Assembly: GCA_033763995.1 (NCBI GenBank)
Contig: JANRJL010000034.1
Coordinates: 1 to 64,000 of the forward strand
Direction of reading: 5' to 3'
Origin: GCA-2737725 sp033763995
GTDB taxonomy: Bacteria > Pseudomonadota > Alphaproteobacteria > Rhodospirillales > Rhodospirillaceae
DNA: 64,000 nucleotides
Below are positions 8,989 to 17,577 of the stretch, one piece after another. Each line of letters starts with the position of its first letter. Within the stretch, counting starts at the first letter, position 1. The notes beneath the pieces were generated by a model. That model saw only the letters and a program-made list of their open reading frames with translations. It was not told the origin of the DNA and made no database searches. Position numbers and translations under genes: made by a program.

Positions 8989-10514
8989 GAGGATGCATTG
9001 AGTTCGTCGCGCAGCGCCCGATGCAGAATTTTTCCGTTGGCCGACTTGGGCAGGCTGCCGCGCACGACGAAGGCCTTGGGCACCTTGTGCCCGGCCAGGA
9101 GCGCCTTGCAATGAGCCTTCAACTCCTCGCTCGACGCTTGGGTCCCGGCCTTCATCACCACGGCGGCGGTCACGGCCTCGCCCCAATAGGAATCTTTGAG
9201 CCCGATGACGGCGGCCTCGGCCACGGCCGGATGGCGATAGAGCACGTCCTCCACCTCGCGCGGATAGACGTTCTGCCCGCCGGTGATGATCATGTTGCTC
9301 TTGCGGTCGACCAAGTACAGATACCCGTCGGCGTCGCGGCGGCCCATGTCGCCGACGACGCACCAGCCGCCCCGCATCACCGCCGCCGTCTCGGCCGGGC
9401 GGTTCCAGTACCCCGAGAACAACCACGGCGACTTCACCGCCACCTCGCCCACCTCGCCGGTGGCGACCGAACGGCCGGTATCATCGACCACGTCGATTTC
9501 CACGCCGGGATAGGGCAAGCCCACGCAACTGAGTTTGCGCAACTGATCGGCCGGTTCCAGCGACGTGACGTTGCCGGTTTCCGTGGCGCCGTAAGATTCA
9601 TACAGAACGTCGGGGCCGAAGCCGGCGACGATGCGCTCCTTGGTGGCTTGGGGCAGCGGTGCGGCATTGCAACTGATGACCTTGAGCGAACACACGTCGG
9701 CCCTGGCGAGCGTCGCCTCCCCCAAGCCGAACAAGGCATGAAACTGCGTCGGCACCATGAAGGTGTTGGTGACGCGGTGCTGGGCGACGGCGCCCAGGAA
9801 ACTTTCGGGCTCGAACTTGGGCAGGATGTGACACGACCCGCCGAAGAAAATCGGCGCCATGGCGGCGGCAAAGCCCCCGCCGTTATACAGCGGCGACATG
9901 GCGAGCGCGCGGCAGCGCGGATTGTGGATGCCGAACATCCCCGCCATGCCCATCGTCATCATCACCGTACGGGCACGGTGCGACAGCAGCACGCCCTTGG
10001 GCTTGCCGGTCGTGCCCGAGGTGTAGGGGATGCAGAAAATGTCGGTCTCGTTCAGGGCAACCTCGGGCCGCGTGTCGCTCGCCCGCGCCATCAGCGCGTC
10101 GAGGGCAGCGCCGATCACGACAATCTTCACATCGGGCAGGTCAGCGGCGCGCGCCACCGCCTCGCGTGCCGTATCGACGAACAACACTTTGGCCTCGGCG
10201 TCGACGCAAATCTCGGCCACTTCCCGCGCCGTGGCGGCGGGCGGGATCATGGCGGCGGGCACTCCCGCCTCGGCCAGGCCCAATGTCACTTCCATGAAGG
10301 CGACACTGTTGCCGCACATCAGCGCGGCGTGGTCGCCCTTGCCGAGCCTCAAGCCCGACAGCACGACGTTCGATATGCGATTGATGTTGCCCTCCAATTG
10401 CGCGAAGGAGACCGCGCGCGCGGGATCGGACAACGCGATACGCTCGGGCGTGCGGCGCGCGGCGGTGCGCACGCCGTGAGCGATGGTCACGACAGAGGCG
10501 AAAGATGAGTTCAT
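8985..10514 (-). CDS. Acyl-CoA synthetase, AMP-binding family
   Basis: An ANL-superfamily ligase of about 509 residues that would adenylate a carboxylic acid and form its CoA thioester. Key motifs are intact: P-loop YTSGTTGKPKG, YGATE, the GYLYLVDRKSNMI hinge region with GGQNVYP, and the catalytic lysine in SANGKILH near the end. The ATG at 10514 (MNSSFASVV) is preferred because the domain begins directly after it; the frame runs further upstream, overlapping the divergent gene. It may activate a fatty or aromatic acid; sequence alone does not decide. It is convergent with the FGE-like gene and divergent from a solute-binding protein gene with almost no space between. Confidence 0.9.
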   Translation of the reverse strand: MNSSFASVVTIAHGVRTAARRTPERIALSDPARAVSFAQLEGNINRISNVVLSGLRLGKGDHAALMCGNSVAFMEVTLGLAEAGVPAAMIPPAATAREVAEICVDAEAKVLFVDTAREAVARAADLPDVKIVVIGAALDALMARASDTRPEVALNETDIFCIPYTSGTTGKPKGVLLSHRARTVMMTMGMAGMFGIHNPRCRALAMSPLYNGGGFAAAMAPIFFGGSCHILPKFEPESFLGAVAQHRVTNTFMVPTQFHALFGLGEATLARADVCSLKVISCNAAPLPQATKERIVAGFGPDVLYESYGATETGNVTSLEPADQLRKLSCVGLPYPGVEIDVVDDTGRSVATGEVGEVAVKSPWLFSGYWNRPAETAAVMRGGWCVVGDMGRRDADGYLYLVDRKSNMIITGGQNVYPREVEDVLYRHPAVAEAAVIGLKDSYWGEAVTAAVVMKAGTQASSEELKAHCKALLAGHKVPKAFVVRGSLPKSANGKILHRALRDELNASS

Positions 10515-12079
10515 GGCGCGAATTGTGGGATGCACGGGCGCCGCGTTCAAGCGCGGAGTCCGCGTTCCGCACCAAAGTCCGTAGATTGGGCTTCCGTTCC
10601 GCGTTGGCTCTCTGCGCCGCGATGGCGATTCCGACGTGCGCTCCGGCATCCGACGGCAAACTGACCGCGGTGATCGGCAACCTGCCGCCGGGCTTGGGCA
10701 ATCCGCTCACGTCGGGCGGCTTTCCGCCGCTGCTGATCTGGCCGGCGTTGTTCGACGCCTTGAGTCAAATCGGCGCCGACGGCGAACTCAAGCCGACCTT
10801 GGCGACATCCTGGCGCGTCGAGAACCCGACCACGTGGATCTTCGACCTGCGCCCTGGCGTGACGTTCTCCAACGGCGAGCCCTTCGACGCCGAAGCGGTG
10901 ATGGGCACCGTGAATTTTCTGCGGAGCGAGAGCGGACGGCGGTTCTCGGCCTACCGCGAAGTGCAAACGATTCAAGATATGAGGGCACGCGGGCCCCTGA
11001 CGCTGGAGATCACGACGACGCAACCCGACAGCATGTTGGCCCACAAGCTCGCCGGAGTTTGGATTCTGCCGCCGAAGTATTTTGCCCAGGTCGGCGCGGA
11101 AAGATTCGCGCTGCAGCCCATCGGCACCGGGCCCTACACCGCCGCCAAATGGAACTCCGCCAAACTGGACCTGACGCCCTTCGCCGGAAGCTGGCGCAAA
11201 CCGCGGTTGGCGGGGCTCACCATCCGCGCTTTGCCCGAAGCGACGTCGCGCGCGCAAGCCATCATCTCGCGCGCCGCCGATATCGCCTTCGACTTGGACC
11301 TGGAGGACATCGAGGCCGTCGAGGCGGCGGGCGCGCGGATCGATCTGCGCAAGCGCGCCGCCGTGCAAGCCTGGCAATACATCACCGAGTTGCCCTCGCC
11401 GCTGCAGGATGCGCGCGTGCGCCTGGCGCTCAATCTCGCCGTCGACCGCCAGAGCATCGTCGACACCATCCTGCAGGGCCGCACGCGCGTGCCCAGCCAG
11501 GTGGCGGCCGTGGGCGTGTTCGGTCACGACGACACGCTCGCGCCCTATCCTTACGATTCCGCGCGGGCGAAAGCCCTGCTCGCCGAAGCGGGCTACCCCG
11601 ACGGCTTCGACGCGACGTTTCAAATTTACACCGACGGTCCGGCCGACGCCTCGATCTATCAGCAGGCCGTCGCCGATCTCGCCAAGGTGGGCGTGCGCAT
11701 CAAGATCGCGCGCGTGACGCCGCAGGTGAACAACGAGGGCCTCTATAACGGCAAGTGGGCGGGCATCGCCTTCAACATGAATTGGGGCTCGCTGCCCTCG
11801 CTCGATATCGTCGCGGCGTTGCGCTACCACTCGTGCCTGTGGCCCACGCCGTGGATCTGCCGCCCCGAGATCGTGGATCTGATGAAGGCCGCCGACGCCG
11901 AATTCGACCGCGACAAACGCAAGGCCGTCATCCGGCAAATCCTGCGCGCGCTGCACGACGATCCGCCGGCCATTCTGTTGTTCGAGAACATCCACCCCGA
12001 CGGCATCGGCCCGCGCGTCCTTGGTTACGACGCCCCCTTTGGGTTCATCCGCTATGAATCGCTGTCGGCGAAAGATTAG
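10505..12079 (+). CDS. ABC transporter solute-binding protein (SBP_bac_5)
   Basis: A family-5 (DppA/OppA-like) periplasmic binding protein of up to 524 residues for peptides or other organic solutes. Domain motifs include SWRVENPTTWIFDLRPG, FSNGEPFDAEAV and GTGPYTAAKWN. The signal peptide core (SALALCAAMAIPTCAPA) starts about 30 residues in, so the real start may be the TTG at 10586 rather than the ATG at 10505, which also overlaps the divergent ligase gene. No permease or ATPase genes are adjacent, so it is an orphan that must borrow a transporter or act as a sensor. Confidence 0.87.
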   Translation: MSSWRELWDARAPRSSAESAFRTKVRRLGFRSALALCAAMAIPTCAPASDGKLTAVIGNLPPGLGNPLTSGGFPPLLIWPALFDALSQIGADGELKPTLATSWRVENPTTWIFDLRPGVTFSNGEPFDAEAVMGTVNFLRSESGRRFSAYREVQTIQDMRARGPLTLEITTTQPDSMLAHKLAGVWILPPKYFAQVGAERFALQPIGTGPYTAAKWNSAKLDLTPFAGSWRKPRLAGLTIRALPEATSRAQAIISRAADIAFDLDLEDIEAVEAAGARIDLRKRAAVQAWQYITELPSPLQDARVRLALNLAVDRQSIVDTILQGRTRVPSQVAAVGVFGHDDTLAPYPYDSARAKALLAEAGYPDGFDATFQIYTDGPADASIYQQAVADLAKVGVRIKIARVTPQVNNEGLYNGKWAGIAFNMNWGSLPSLDIVAALRYHSCLWPTPWICRPEIVDLMKAADAEFDRDKRKAVIRQILRALHDDPPAILLFENIHPDGIGPRVLGYDAPFGFIRYESLSAKD

Positions 12080-12124
12080 ACGCGGGTCCTTGACGGCGCG
12101 CGGCGGACGGGGTTTCCTGCCGCC

Positions 12125-13426
12125 ATGAGCCGCTGGTCGACACCCGACGACGATGACGACGCGCCCAAGGCGACCAAGGCCAAGGCGGTGCCGCGCCGCT
12201 CGGCCTTGAAGTCGTCTGGCGCCGTCGCGGGCGGCGTGCTGGGGCTGGCGGTCGCGGGGCTCGGATACCGCGCCTGGCAGACCAAAGCCTACACCGATTT
12301 CGCGGCGGGCGAGGCCTTCGCGCCCTATCGCTTGTGGCAGGAGGAACTGGCCAAGCCGGCGGTCACCGCCCGGCCGCCGGCCGACCCCTCGGCCCCGGTG
12401 CCGCAGCTCGTGGGCGATCCGCGCAACATCGTCGCGGCGGCGATCCTGGCGTCGAGCCCGCACAACACGCAGCCCTGGACGTTCAAGATCGCGGGCAACC
12501 TGATCGACGTCCTGGCCGACCGCTCGCGCCATCTCGGCGTGCTGGACCCCCGCGACCGCGAATTCACCATCGGGCTCGGCTGCGCCATCGAGAACCTGGT
12601 GGTGGGCGCACGCGGCTTGGGCTTCTCGCCGCTGGTCAATCTGCTGCCCGAGGGTCCGCAAGGGGCCACGGTTGCGCGGCTCACGATTTACGACGCCGCC
12701 AAGGAGCGCAGCCCGCTGGTCGATGCGCTCGCGCGGCGGCGCACCAATCGCGGGCCCTATCTCAAGGGCCGCGCCGTCGACACCAAGATCCTCGATGCCT
12801 TGGAGCGCCTCGCCACCTCGCCCGGCGCGCGGCTGGTGTGGCTGGATGCCGCCAGTGACGCCGGACGGCGCTTCAGCGAAGCCACGCTCAAGGCCACCCA
12901 AGATTTCGTCGCCGACGCGGAATTGACGGCGGCCTCGGACCGGTGGTTCCGGTATTCCACCGCCGACATCGAACGCCACCGCGACGGCATCACGCTGGCC
13001 GCCTCGGGGATCTCGCCCTTCAAGGCGCGGCTCGCACTCATGGTACCCAAGGAATTGATCGGCGATGCCCACGTGCAATGGATCGCCATGACGCGCGACA
13101 TGCACCTCGCCACCGCGCCGCGCTTCGGATTGATCGTGGTGCCGTCGCTCGATGATCGCGCGGCCTTGCTGGAGGCCGGGCGGTTGTGGCAGCGTCTGCA
13201 CTTGCAAGCCACCGTCATGGGGTTGGCCATGCACCCGCTCAACCAGACCATGGAAATGGCCGACCGCGACCATGCTCTCGGCCGCGCCTCGGCGGCCGGG
13301 ACTGCGCTGCAATCGCTGTCCGCGCTGAGTTCCAATGCCGTGGCCTTCGGCTTCCGCATGGGCTTCAGCAATTTCCAGCCCAACCCCAGCCCGCGCCGCG
13401 CGCTCGGCAGCTTTCTGTCGGCCTAG
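12125..13426 (+). CDS. Acg-family FMN-binding nitroreductase-like protein
   Basis: A 433-residue protein of the Acg/nitroreductase superfamily. It starts with an acidic stretch and an RRSALKSSGAVAGG segment, a twin-arginine-like signal or membrane anchor (about 21-50). The first nitroreductase half holds SPHNTQPWTF (about residues 117-126), the signature of the group, and RRRTNRG; the second half has RFGLIVVP and MHPLNQTME. FMN binding is expected from the family; several members act in redox stress or sequester flavin. It lies 45 bases after the solute-binding protein gene. The product would be periplasmic or membrane-attached if the N-terminus works as a signal. Confidence 0.83.
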   Translation: MSRWSTPDDDDDAPKATKAKAVPRRSALKSSGAVAGGVLGLAVAGLGYRAWQTKAYTDFAAGEAFAPYRLWQEELAKPAVTARPPADPSAPVPQLVGDPRNIVAAAILASSPHNTQPWTFKIAGNLIDVLADRSRHLGVLDPRDREFTIGLGCAIENLVVGARGLGFSPLVNLLPEGPQGATVARLTIYDAAKERSPLVDALARRRTNRGPYLKGRAVDTKILDALERLATSPGARLVWLDAASDAGRRFSEATLKATQDFVADAELTAASDRWFRYSTADIERHRDGITLAASGISPFKARLALMVPKELIGDAHVQWIAMTRDMHLATAPRFGLIVVPSLDDRAALLEAGRLWQRLHLQATVMGLAMHPLNQTMEMADRDHALGRASAAGTALQSLSALSSNAVAFGFRMGFSNFQPNPSPRRALGSFLSA

Positions 13427-13548
13427 ATACCCCGTCCGCCGGGCGGGCATGGCGCGAAATCCGCCGGCCCGGCGCATTCCGTCCGGTGTCGCCACGCGCT
13501 GGACTGATAAGATAGCGGCTTGGTTCTTTTATCGAGGGAGGCACGTTC

Positions 13549-14367
13549 ATGTCCGAGTCCGGTTCCATCACCCGCCGTAGCGCCGTCGCCGCGGCCACCG
13601 CCGCCGTCGCCGCCGGCCACTTCGCCGGCGCCGCGCGCGCCGCCGACGCCCAGACCATGCTGGTCACGGGCTCCAACCGCGGCATCGGCCTGGAATTCGT
13701 CAAGCAGTACGCCGCCAAGGGCTGGACCGTGATCGCCACCACGCGCAGTCCCGACAAGGCCGACGAGCTGAAGAAGGTCGCCGCCGCCCATAAGAACGTG
13801 ACCATCGAAGCGCTCGACGTGACCAATTTCGCCACCATCGACGCGCTCGCCGCCAAGTACAAAGGCAAACCCATCGACCTGTTGATCAATAACGCCGGCA
13901 TCACCGGCGACTTCCGCAATCCCAAGCCGCAAAGCTTCGGCACGCTGGACCACGCCGAGGCCGACAGCTTCATGCGCACCAATGCGCTGGGCGCGCTGAA
14001 GGTCACCGAGGCGTTTTACGAGAACGTCAAGCTGGGCCAGGGCAAGAAGATCCTGGCCGTGACGTCGCTGGCCGGTTCCTTCGGCGCCAAGTTCGGCGGC
14101 ATGCCGGGCGGCTATTGGTACAAGATCAGCAAGGCCGCGCTCAACGCCGCCATGGTCAACGTCTCGATGGATGCCATCAAGGACGGCATCATCGTCGCCA
14201 TGCTCTCGCCGGGCCAGGTGCGCGTGGAAAAAATCGGCAACATTCCGATCCCCGGCCTGATCGAAACGCCCGAGAGCATCAGCGGCATGATCAAGGTCAT
14301 CGAGAACCTGAAGCCCGAGGACGCGGGCACGATCATCCGCTACAATGGCGAGCGTCAGCCGCTGTAA
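13549..14367 (+). CDS. Exported short-chain dehydrogenase 1
   Basis: A 272-residue classical SDR with an N-terminal twin-arginine-type signal (ITRRSAVAAAT, cleavage near ARA-AD). The nucleotide-binding motif TGSNRGIG, NNAG, the catalytic Ser region (AVTSLAG) and YKISK (YxxxK) are all present, so it should be an active NAD(P)-dependent oxidoreductase. GGGAGG precedes the ATG at 13549. It is the first of three tandem paralogues (next at 14391 and 15264) with similar length, spacing and ribosome sites. Export of NAD(P)-dependent SDRs is uncommon; Tat could carry the folded, cofactor-loaded protein. The substrate is unknown. Confidence 0.9.
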   Translation: MSESGSITRRSAVAAATAAVAAGHFAGAARAADAQTMLVTGSNRGIGLEFVKQYAAKGWTVIATTRSPDKADELKKVAAAHKNVTIEALDVTNFATIDALAAKYKGKPIDLLINNAGITGDFRNPKPQSFGTLDHAEADSFMRTNALGALKVTEAFYENVKLGQGKKILAVTSLAGSFGAKFGGMPGGYWYKISKAALNAAMVNVSMDAIKDGIIVAMLSPGQVRVEKIGNIPIPGLIETPESISGMIKVIENLKPEDAGTIIRYNGERQPL

Positions 14368-14390
14368 CGCCAACGCTCGAGGAGGTTGCC

Positions 14391-15224
14391 ATGAGTGACG
14401 TCAGCGACCCCGCCGTCACCCGCCGTGATGCCCTCGCCGCCGGGGGCGCCACCACGGTGCTGGGCTTCGGCTTCTGGACCGAAGCTTTTGCCGCCGACGG
14501 CGCCGGCGCGGGCGGCACCGTGCTCATCACCGGGGCCAGCCGCGGCATCGGCTTTGAGTTCGCCAAGCAATACGCCCAAGCCGGATGGACCGTGATCGCC
14601 ACGGCGCGGAACCCGGCCACGGCCGAGCCGCTCAAGGCCTTGGCCAAGGCCCACAAGAACATCCGCATCGAAGCGCTCGATGTCACCGACGTCAAGGCGG
14701 TGGACGCCTTGGCCGAGAAGCTCAAGGGCACGGCCATCGACGTGCTGATCAACAACGCGGGGATTTCCGGCGGGGCGCAGAATCAAAAGGTCGGCACCAT
14801 CAAGTACGAGGTGTTCGACGACGTCATGCGCACCAACGTGATGGGTCCGATCAAAATCGCCGAAGCGTTCACGCCGCACGTCGCCGCCAGCACGCAAAAG
14901 AAGATCGTCAGCATCAGTTCCACCGAGGGCTCGCTGACGGGCATCTCGGGCCGGCCCGACGTCAACAGCATCTTTTATCGCGCCAGCAAGTCGGCGCTGA
15001 ACATGGCCATGATCAACATGGCCAAGGCGCTCAAGGACAAGGGCATCATCGTGGTCATGCTGTCGCCGGGTTTGGTGCAGACCGATTTTGTCGGCGACTT
15101 GCGCTTGCCGATCATGATCAGCCCCGAGCAAAGCGTGGCGATGACCATGCCGATCATTGCCCGTGTCACGATGGCGGACACGGGCAAGTACTTCCGCCAC
15201 ACCGGCGAGCTGGCGGCGTGGTGA
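14391..15224 (+). CDS. Exported short-chain dehydrogenase 2
   Basis: The second of three tandem SDR paralogues, 277 residues. The ATG at 14391 is preceded by GAGGAGG and a signal follows (AVTRRDALAAGGATTV, cleavage near AFA-AD). Catalytic motifs TGASRGIG, NNAG, SISSTEG and YRASK are complete. It shares the FAKQYA(Q)AGWTVIATAR-type stretch with its neighbours, which marks recent duplication. The gene starts 23 bases after the first copy and is probably in one transcript with it. C-terminal residues differ from copies 1 and 3, so substrate range may differ. Confidence 0.9.
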   Translation: MSDVSDPAVTRRDALAAGGATTVLGFGFWTEAFAADGAGAGGTVLITGASRGIGFEFAKQYAQAGWTVIATARNPATAEPLKALAKAHKNIRIEALDVTDVKAVDALAEKLKGTAIDVLINNAGISGGAQNQKVGTIKYEVFDDVMRTNVMGPIKIAEAFTPHVAASTQKKIVSISSTEGSLTGISGRPDVNSIFYRASKSALNMAMINMAKALKDKGIIVVMLSPGLVQTDFVGDLRLPIMISPEQSVAMTMPIIARVTMADTGKYFRHTGELAAW

Positions 15225-15263
15225 TGGCAGGTCTGTTCAACGGGAATCAACGGAGGCACGTCC

Positions 15264-16079
15264 ATGGCCGATGACGTCAAGCGCCGCGAGGTGGTGATGG
15301 CGGCGTCCATCATCCCCGTCATGCTGGGCATGGGCGTTGGCATCGAAGGCGCCGCCGCGCAAGGGGCTCCTGCAACGACCGTTTTGGTCACCGGCGCATC
15401 GCGCGGCATCGGCATTGAATTCGTCAAGCAATACGCGGCGCGCGGCTACAATGTCATCGCCACGGCGCGCGATCCGGCCAAGGCCACGGAGCTGAACGCG
15501 CTGGCGGCCCAGCACAAGAACATCCGCGTCGAACGCATGGACGTGCTCGACCACGCCGGCATCGACGCCCTGGCGGCGAAGTTGAAGGGCACGCCCATCG
15601 ACATCCTGGTCAACAACGCCGGCATCGGCGGCGGCGGCGTCAACCAGAACTTCGGCAAGATCAACTACGCCGTGTTCGACGAGGTGATGAAAACCAACGT
15701 CGAGGGGCCGCTCAAGGTCTCCGAGGCCTTTGTCGAGCACGTGGCGGCGAGCACGCAGAAGAAGATCATGATGGTGTCCTCCAGCCAGGGTTCCATCGCC
15801 AGCGTGCGCTCGGCGAGCTTGTATTTCTACCGCACCAGCAAGTCGGCCTTGAACATGGTCAGCGTCAACTTGGCCAAGGCCCTCAAGGAGCGCGGCATCA
15901 TCGTCGGCATGGTGGCGCCGGGCGCCACCGACACCGACTTCATGATCGAGGTGCGCGGGCGCATGCCCCTGGGCAAGCCCGCCGAACGCACGGCCGGCAT
16001 GATCGCCCAGATCGACGCCTTCACGATGGACAAGACCGGCCAGTTCTTCGAATGGACCGGCGAACAGATCCCGTGGTGA
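15264..16079 (+). CDS. Exported short-chain dehydrogenase 3
   Basis: The third tandem SDR paralogue, 271 residues, with CGGAGGCACG upstream of its ATG. The N-terminus (VKRREVVMAAS, hydrophobic core, AAA-Q) again looks like a twin-arginine signal. TGASRGIG, NNAG, MVSSSQG and YRTSK are intact. It is most similar to copy 2 (shared VAASTQKKI). A palindromic repeat follows its stop directly and probably ends the transcript. Confidence 0.9.
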   Translation: MADDVKRREVVMAASIIPVMLGMGVGIEGAAAQGAPATTVLVTGASRGIGIEFVKQYAARGYNVIATARDPAKATELNALAAQHKNIRVERMDVLDHAGIDALAAKLKGTPIDILVNNAGIGGGGVNQNFGKINYAVFDEVMKTNVEGPLKVSEAFVEHVAASTQKKIMMVSSSQGSIASVRSASLYFYRTSKSALNMVSVNLAKALKERGIIVGMVAPGATDTDFMIEVRGRMPLGKPAERTAGMIAQIDAFTMDKTGQFFEWTGEQIPW

Positions 16080-16088
16080 GGAGCCTAG

Positions 16089-16190
16089 GAGCATTTCCCC
16101 GACAAGTGGGGACCGGTTGGCGTGGGAAATGCGACCAAGAAGAAGCGTTTATGAGGTTATCTGATTCAGTTCGATGAAATTTGCCTCTAA
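16089..16190. repeat. Alphaproteobacterial intergenic palindrome
   Basis: GCATTTCCC (16091-16099) pairs with GGGAAATGC (16124-16132) around GGACCGGTTGGC, with a conserved tail (GATTCAGTTCGAT) up to the end of the next gene. The same unit with tail lies reversed at 55887-55988, and its palindrome alone sits inside the larger repeat near 54694-54732. It fills the gap between convergent genes. Confidence 0.7.
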
Positions 16191-16756
16191 CCGAACACGG
16201 CCGTCATGATGCGGATGACGTGGGTTTGCCCCAAGGGGTCCAGTTTCACGCCGGTGGCGGTGAAATAGACGTTGAGATTGTTCTGCGCGTCCTGCCTCTG
16301 CTCGGTGGAGGTGCGCAGTTCGTCGACCACGTCGTTGTCGAGCACCAGGCTGTACATGGCCAGCACCTGCGCCTGCTCCATGTCGAGTTCGCACTGCTTG
16401 ATGCGCTCGCGCAAGGCGTTGGCGGCCGCCAGTTCGGCGCCGCCCATGGCGGTGTCCTCGACGAAGTCCTTGAAGTTGGTGCGGCAAGTGCGCAAGGGCT
16501 CGACGAAATTGCGCTGCCAATCGCGCCCGAGCTTGATGGCCGCGCCCAGATAGCGCGCCAGATTGCCACCGGCGGTGCCGCGTTGGGCCAGCCACAAGCA
16601 GAACATCAGCATGTTGACGTCGGCGCCGAGACGGCTTTGCAGCGCCAGGCACGCCTTTTCCACGCCGGGTTGGGCATAAGCCCACTTGGTGAAATCCCAC
16701 AGCGGATTTCCCTTGCCGACGTTCGATGTCGCGACCGCACTCGCCATATGATTCAC
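16187..16756 (-). CDS. TIGR02444 family protein
   Basis: A 189-residue protein of the TIGR02444 (DUF2390) family, recognised by the N-terminal PLWDFTKWAYAQPGVEKACL and the DVNMLMFCLWLA segment that follows. The rest is helical, with many charged residues and no catalytic motif. Function of the family is unknown. A GTG at 16756 is taken as start because GAAAGG lies eight bases upstream; ATG at 16747 is the alternative. It starts 27 bases after the ubiX-like gene stop on the same strand and may be cotranscribed with it. Confidence 0.85.
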   Translation of the reverse strand: MNHMASAVATSNVGKGNPLWDFTKWAYAQPGVEKACLALQSRLGADVNMLMFCLWLAQRGTAGGNLARYLGAAIKLGRDWQRNFVEPLRTCRTNFKDFVEDTAMGGAELAAANALRERIKQCELDMEQAQVLAMYSLVLDNDVVDELRTSTEQRQDAQNNLNVYFTATGVKLDPLGQTHVIRIMTAVFG

Positions 16757-16783
16757 GGAGAAAGCCTTTCTACTTTTCTTTCG

Positions 16784-17434
16784 TCACTTTTGCGGGCGTG
16801 ATTTGGGCCGTTTGCGAGCGCCGGGACCCGTGCGGCCCTTCTTGCGCTCCCCTGCCGACGGTTCTCCCCACCGCCGGACAAGGCCGCTCTCGATCTCGAA
16901 CAAATCTAACACACGGCCGACCGTGTGATTCACGATATCACCGACGCTCGTCGGCAAACTGTAGAAGCCCGGCATGGGCGGCGCGATGATCGCGCCCATC
17001 TCGGACGCCGCCGTGAGCGTGCGCAAGTGCCCGGTGTGCAGCGGGCTTTCGCGCACCATCAGCACCAGGCGGCGGCGTTCCTTCAGCACCACGTCGGCGG
17101 CGCGCGTGAGCAACGACGACGTGACGCCGCTGGCGATCTCCGACACGGTGCGGATCGAACAGGGCGCGATGATCATGCCGCGCGTCTTGAACGAACCCGA
17201 CGAAATGGCCGCGCCGATGTCGGCGACGTTGTAAACCACCGACGCCAACGCGCGCACATCCTTGACCTTGAGGTCGGTTTCATAGGCCAGGGTCACCTCG
17301 GCCGAGCGCGACATGACCAAGTGCGTCTCGATGCCGCCGGCGCGCAGCACTTCCAGCAGCCGGACGCCATAAATGATGCCCGATGCGCCGCTGATGCCGA
17401 CGATCAGTCGATTCGAGGTTCCCGAATTGGCCAT
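16784..17434 (-). CDS. ubiX: UbiX-like flavin prenyltransferase
   Basis: A 216-residue flavin prenyltransferase, the enzyme that adds a dimethylallyl group to FMN to make prenylated FMN, the cofactor of UbiD decarboxylases. The flavin site GISGASGI, the IIAPCS motif with following TVSEIASG, and LKERRRLVLMVRESPLH are typical. The last 25 residues are a Lys/Arg-rich tail not needed by the family. It is divergent from a UbiD gene, so the pair forms a cofactor-plus-enzyme unit dedicated to one decarboxylation rather than necessarily to ubiquinone synthesis. No clear ribosome site is seen before its ATG. Confidence 0.92.
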   Translation of the reverse strand: MANSGTSNRLIVGISGASGIIYGVRLLEVLRAGGIETHLVMSRSAEVTLAYETDLKVKDVRALASVVYNVADIGAAISSGSFKTRGMIIAPCSIRTVSEIASGVTSSLLTRAADVVLKERRRLVLMVRESPLHTGHLRTLTAASEMGAIIAPPMPGFYSLPTSVGDIVNHTVGRVLDLFEIESGLVRRWGEPSAGERKKGRTGPGARKRPKSRPQK

Positions 17435-17539
17435 AAGATATTGATTTTTATGATTCTTGTTTCCACTGGAGCGACCCGGCAGTTTGCCACGGGGCGCGTT
17501 TCTAACGGGTTAAACGTCAAATATCTAAGTGAAACCATA

Positions 17540-17568
17540 TTGACTAGAACATAATGGTATATTTATAT
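17540..17568 (+). promoter_or_regulatory. Candidate sigma-70 promoter for ubiD operon
   Basis: TTGACT (17540-17545), a 17-base spacer and TTATAT (17563-17568) lie in an AT-rich gap between the divergent ubiX and ubiD genes. ACCAT ... ATGGT around the -35 forms a loose dyad. Transcription would start near 17575, almost at the annotated GTG, which argues for a start codon further in. Confidence 0.45.
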
Positions 17569-17577
17569 GCCTAATAG

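Noticed and set aside
10547..13495. 982-codon minus-strand open frame
   Set aside because: It spans two well-supported plus-strand genes and the gap between them, with shadow-like composition and no motifs.
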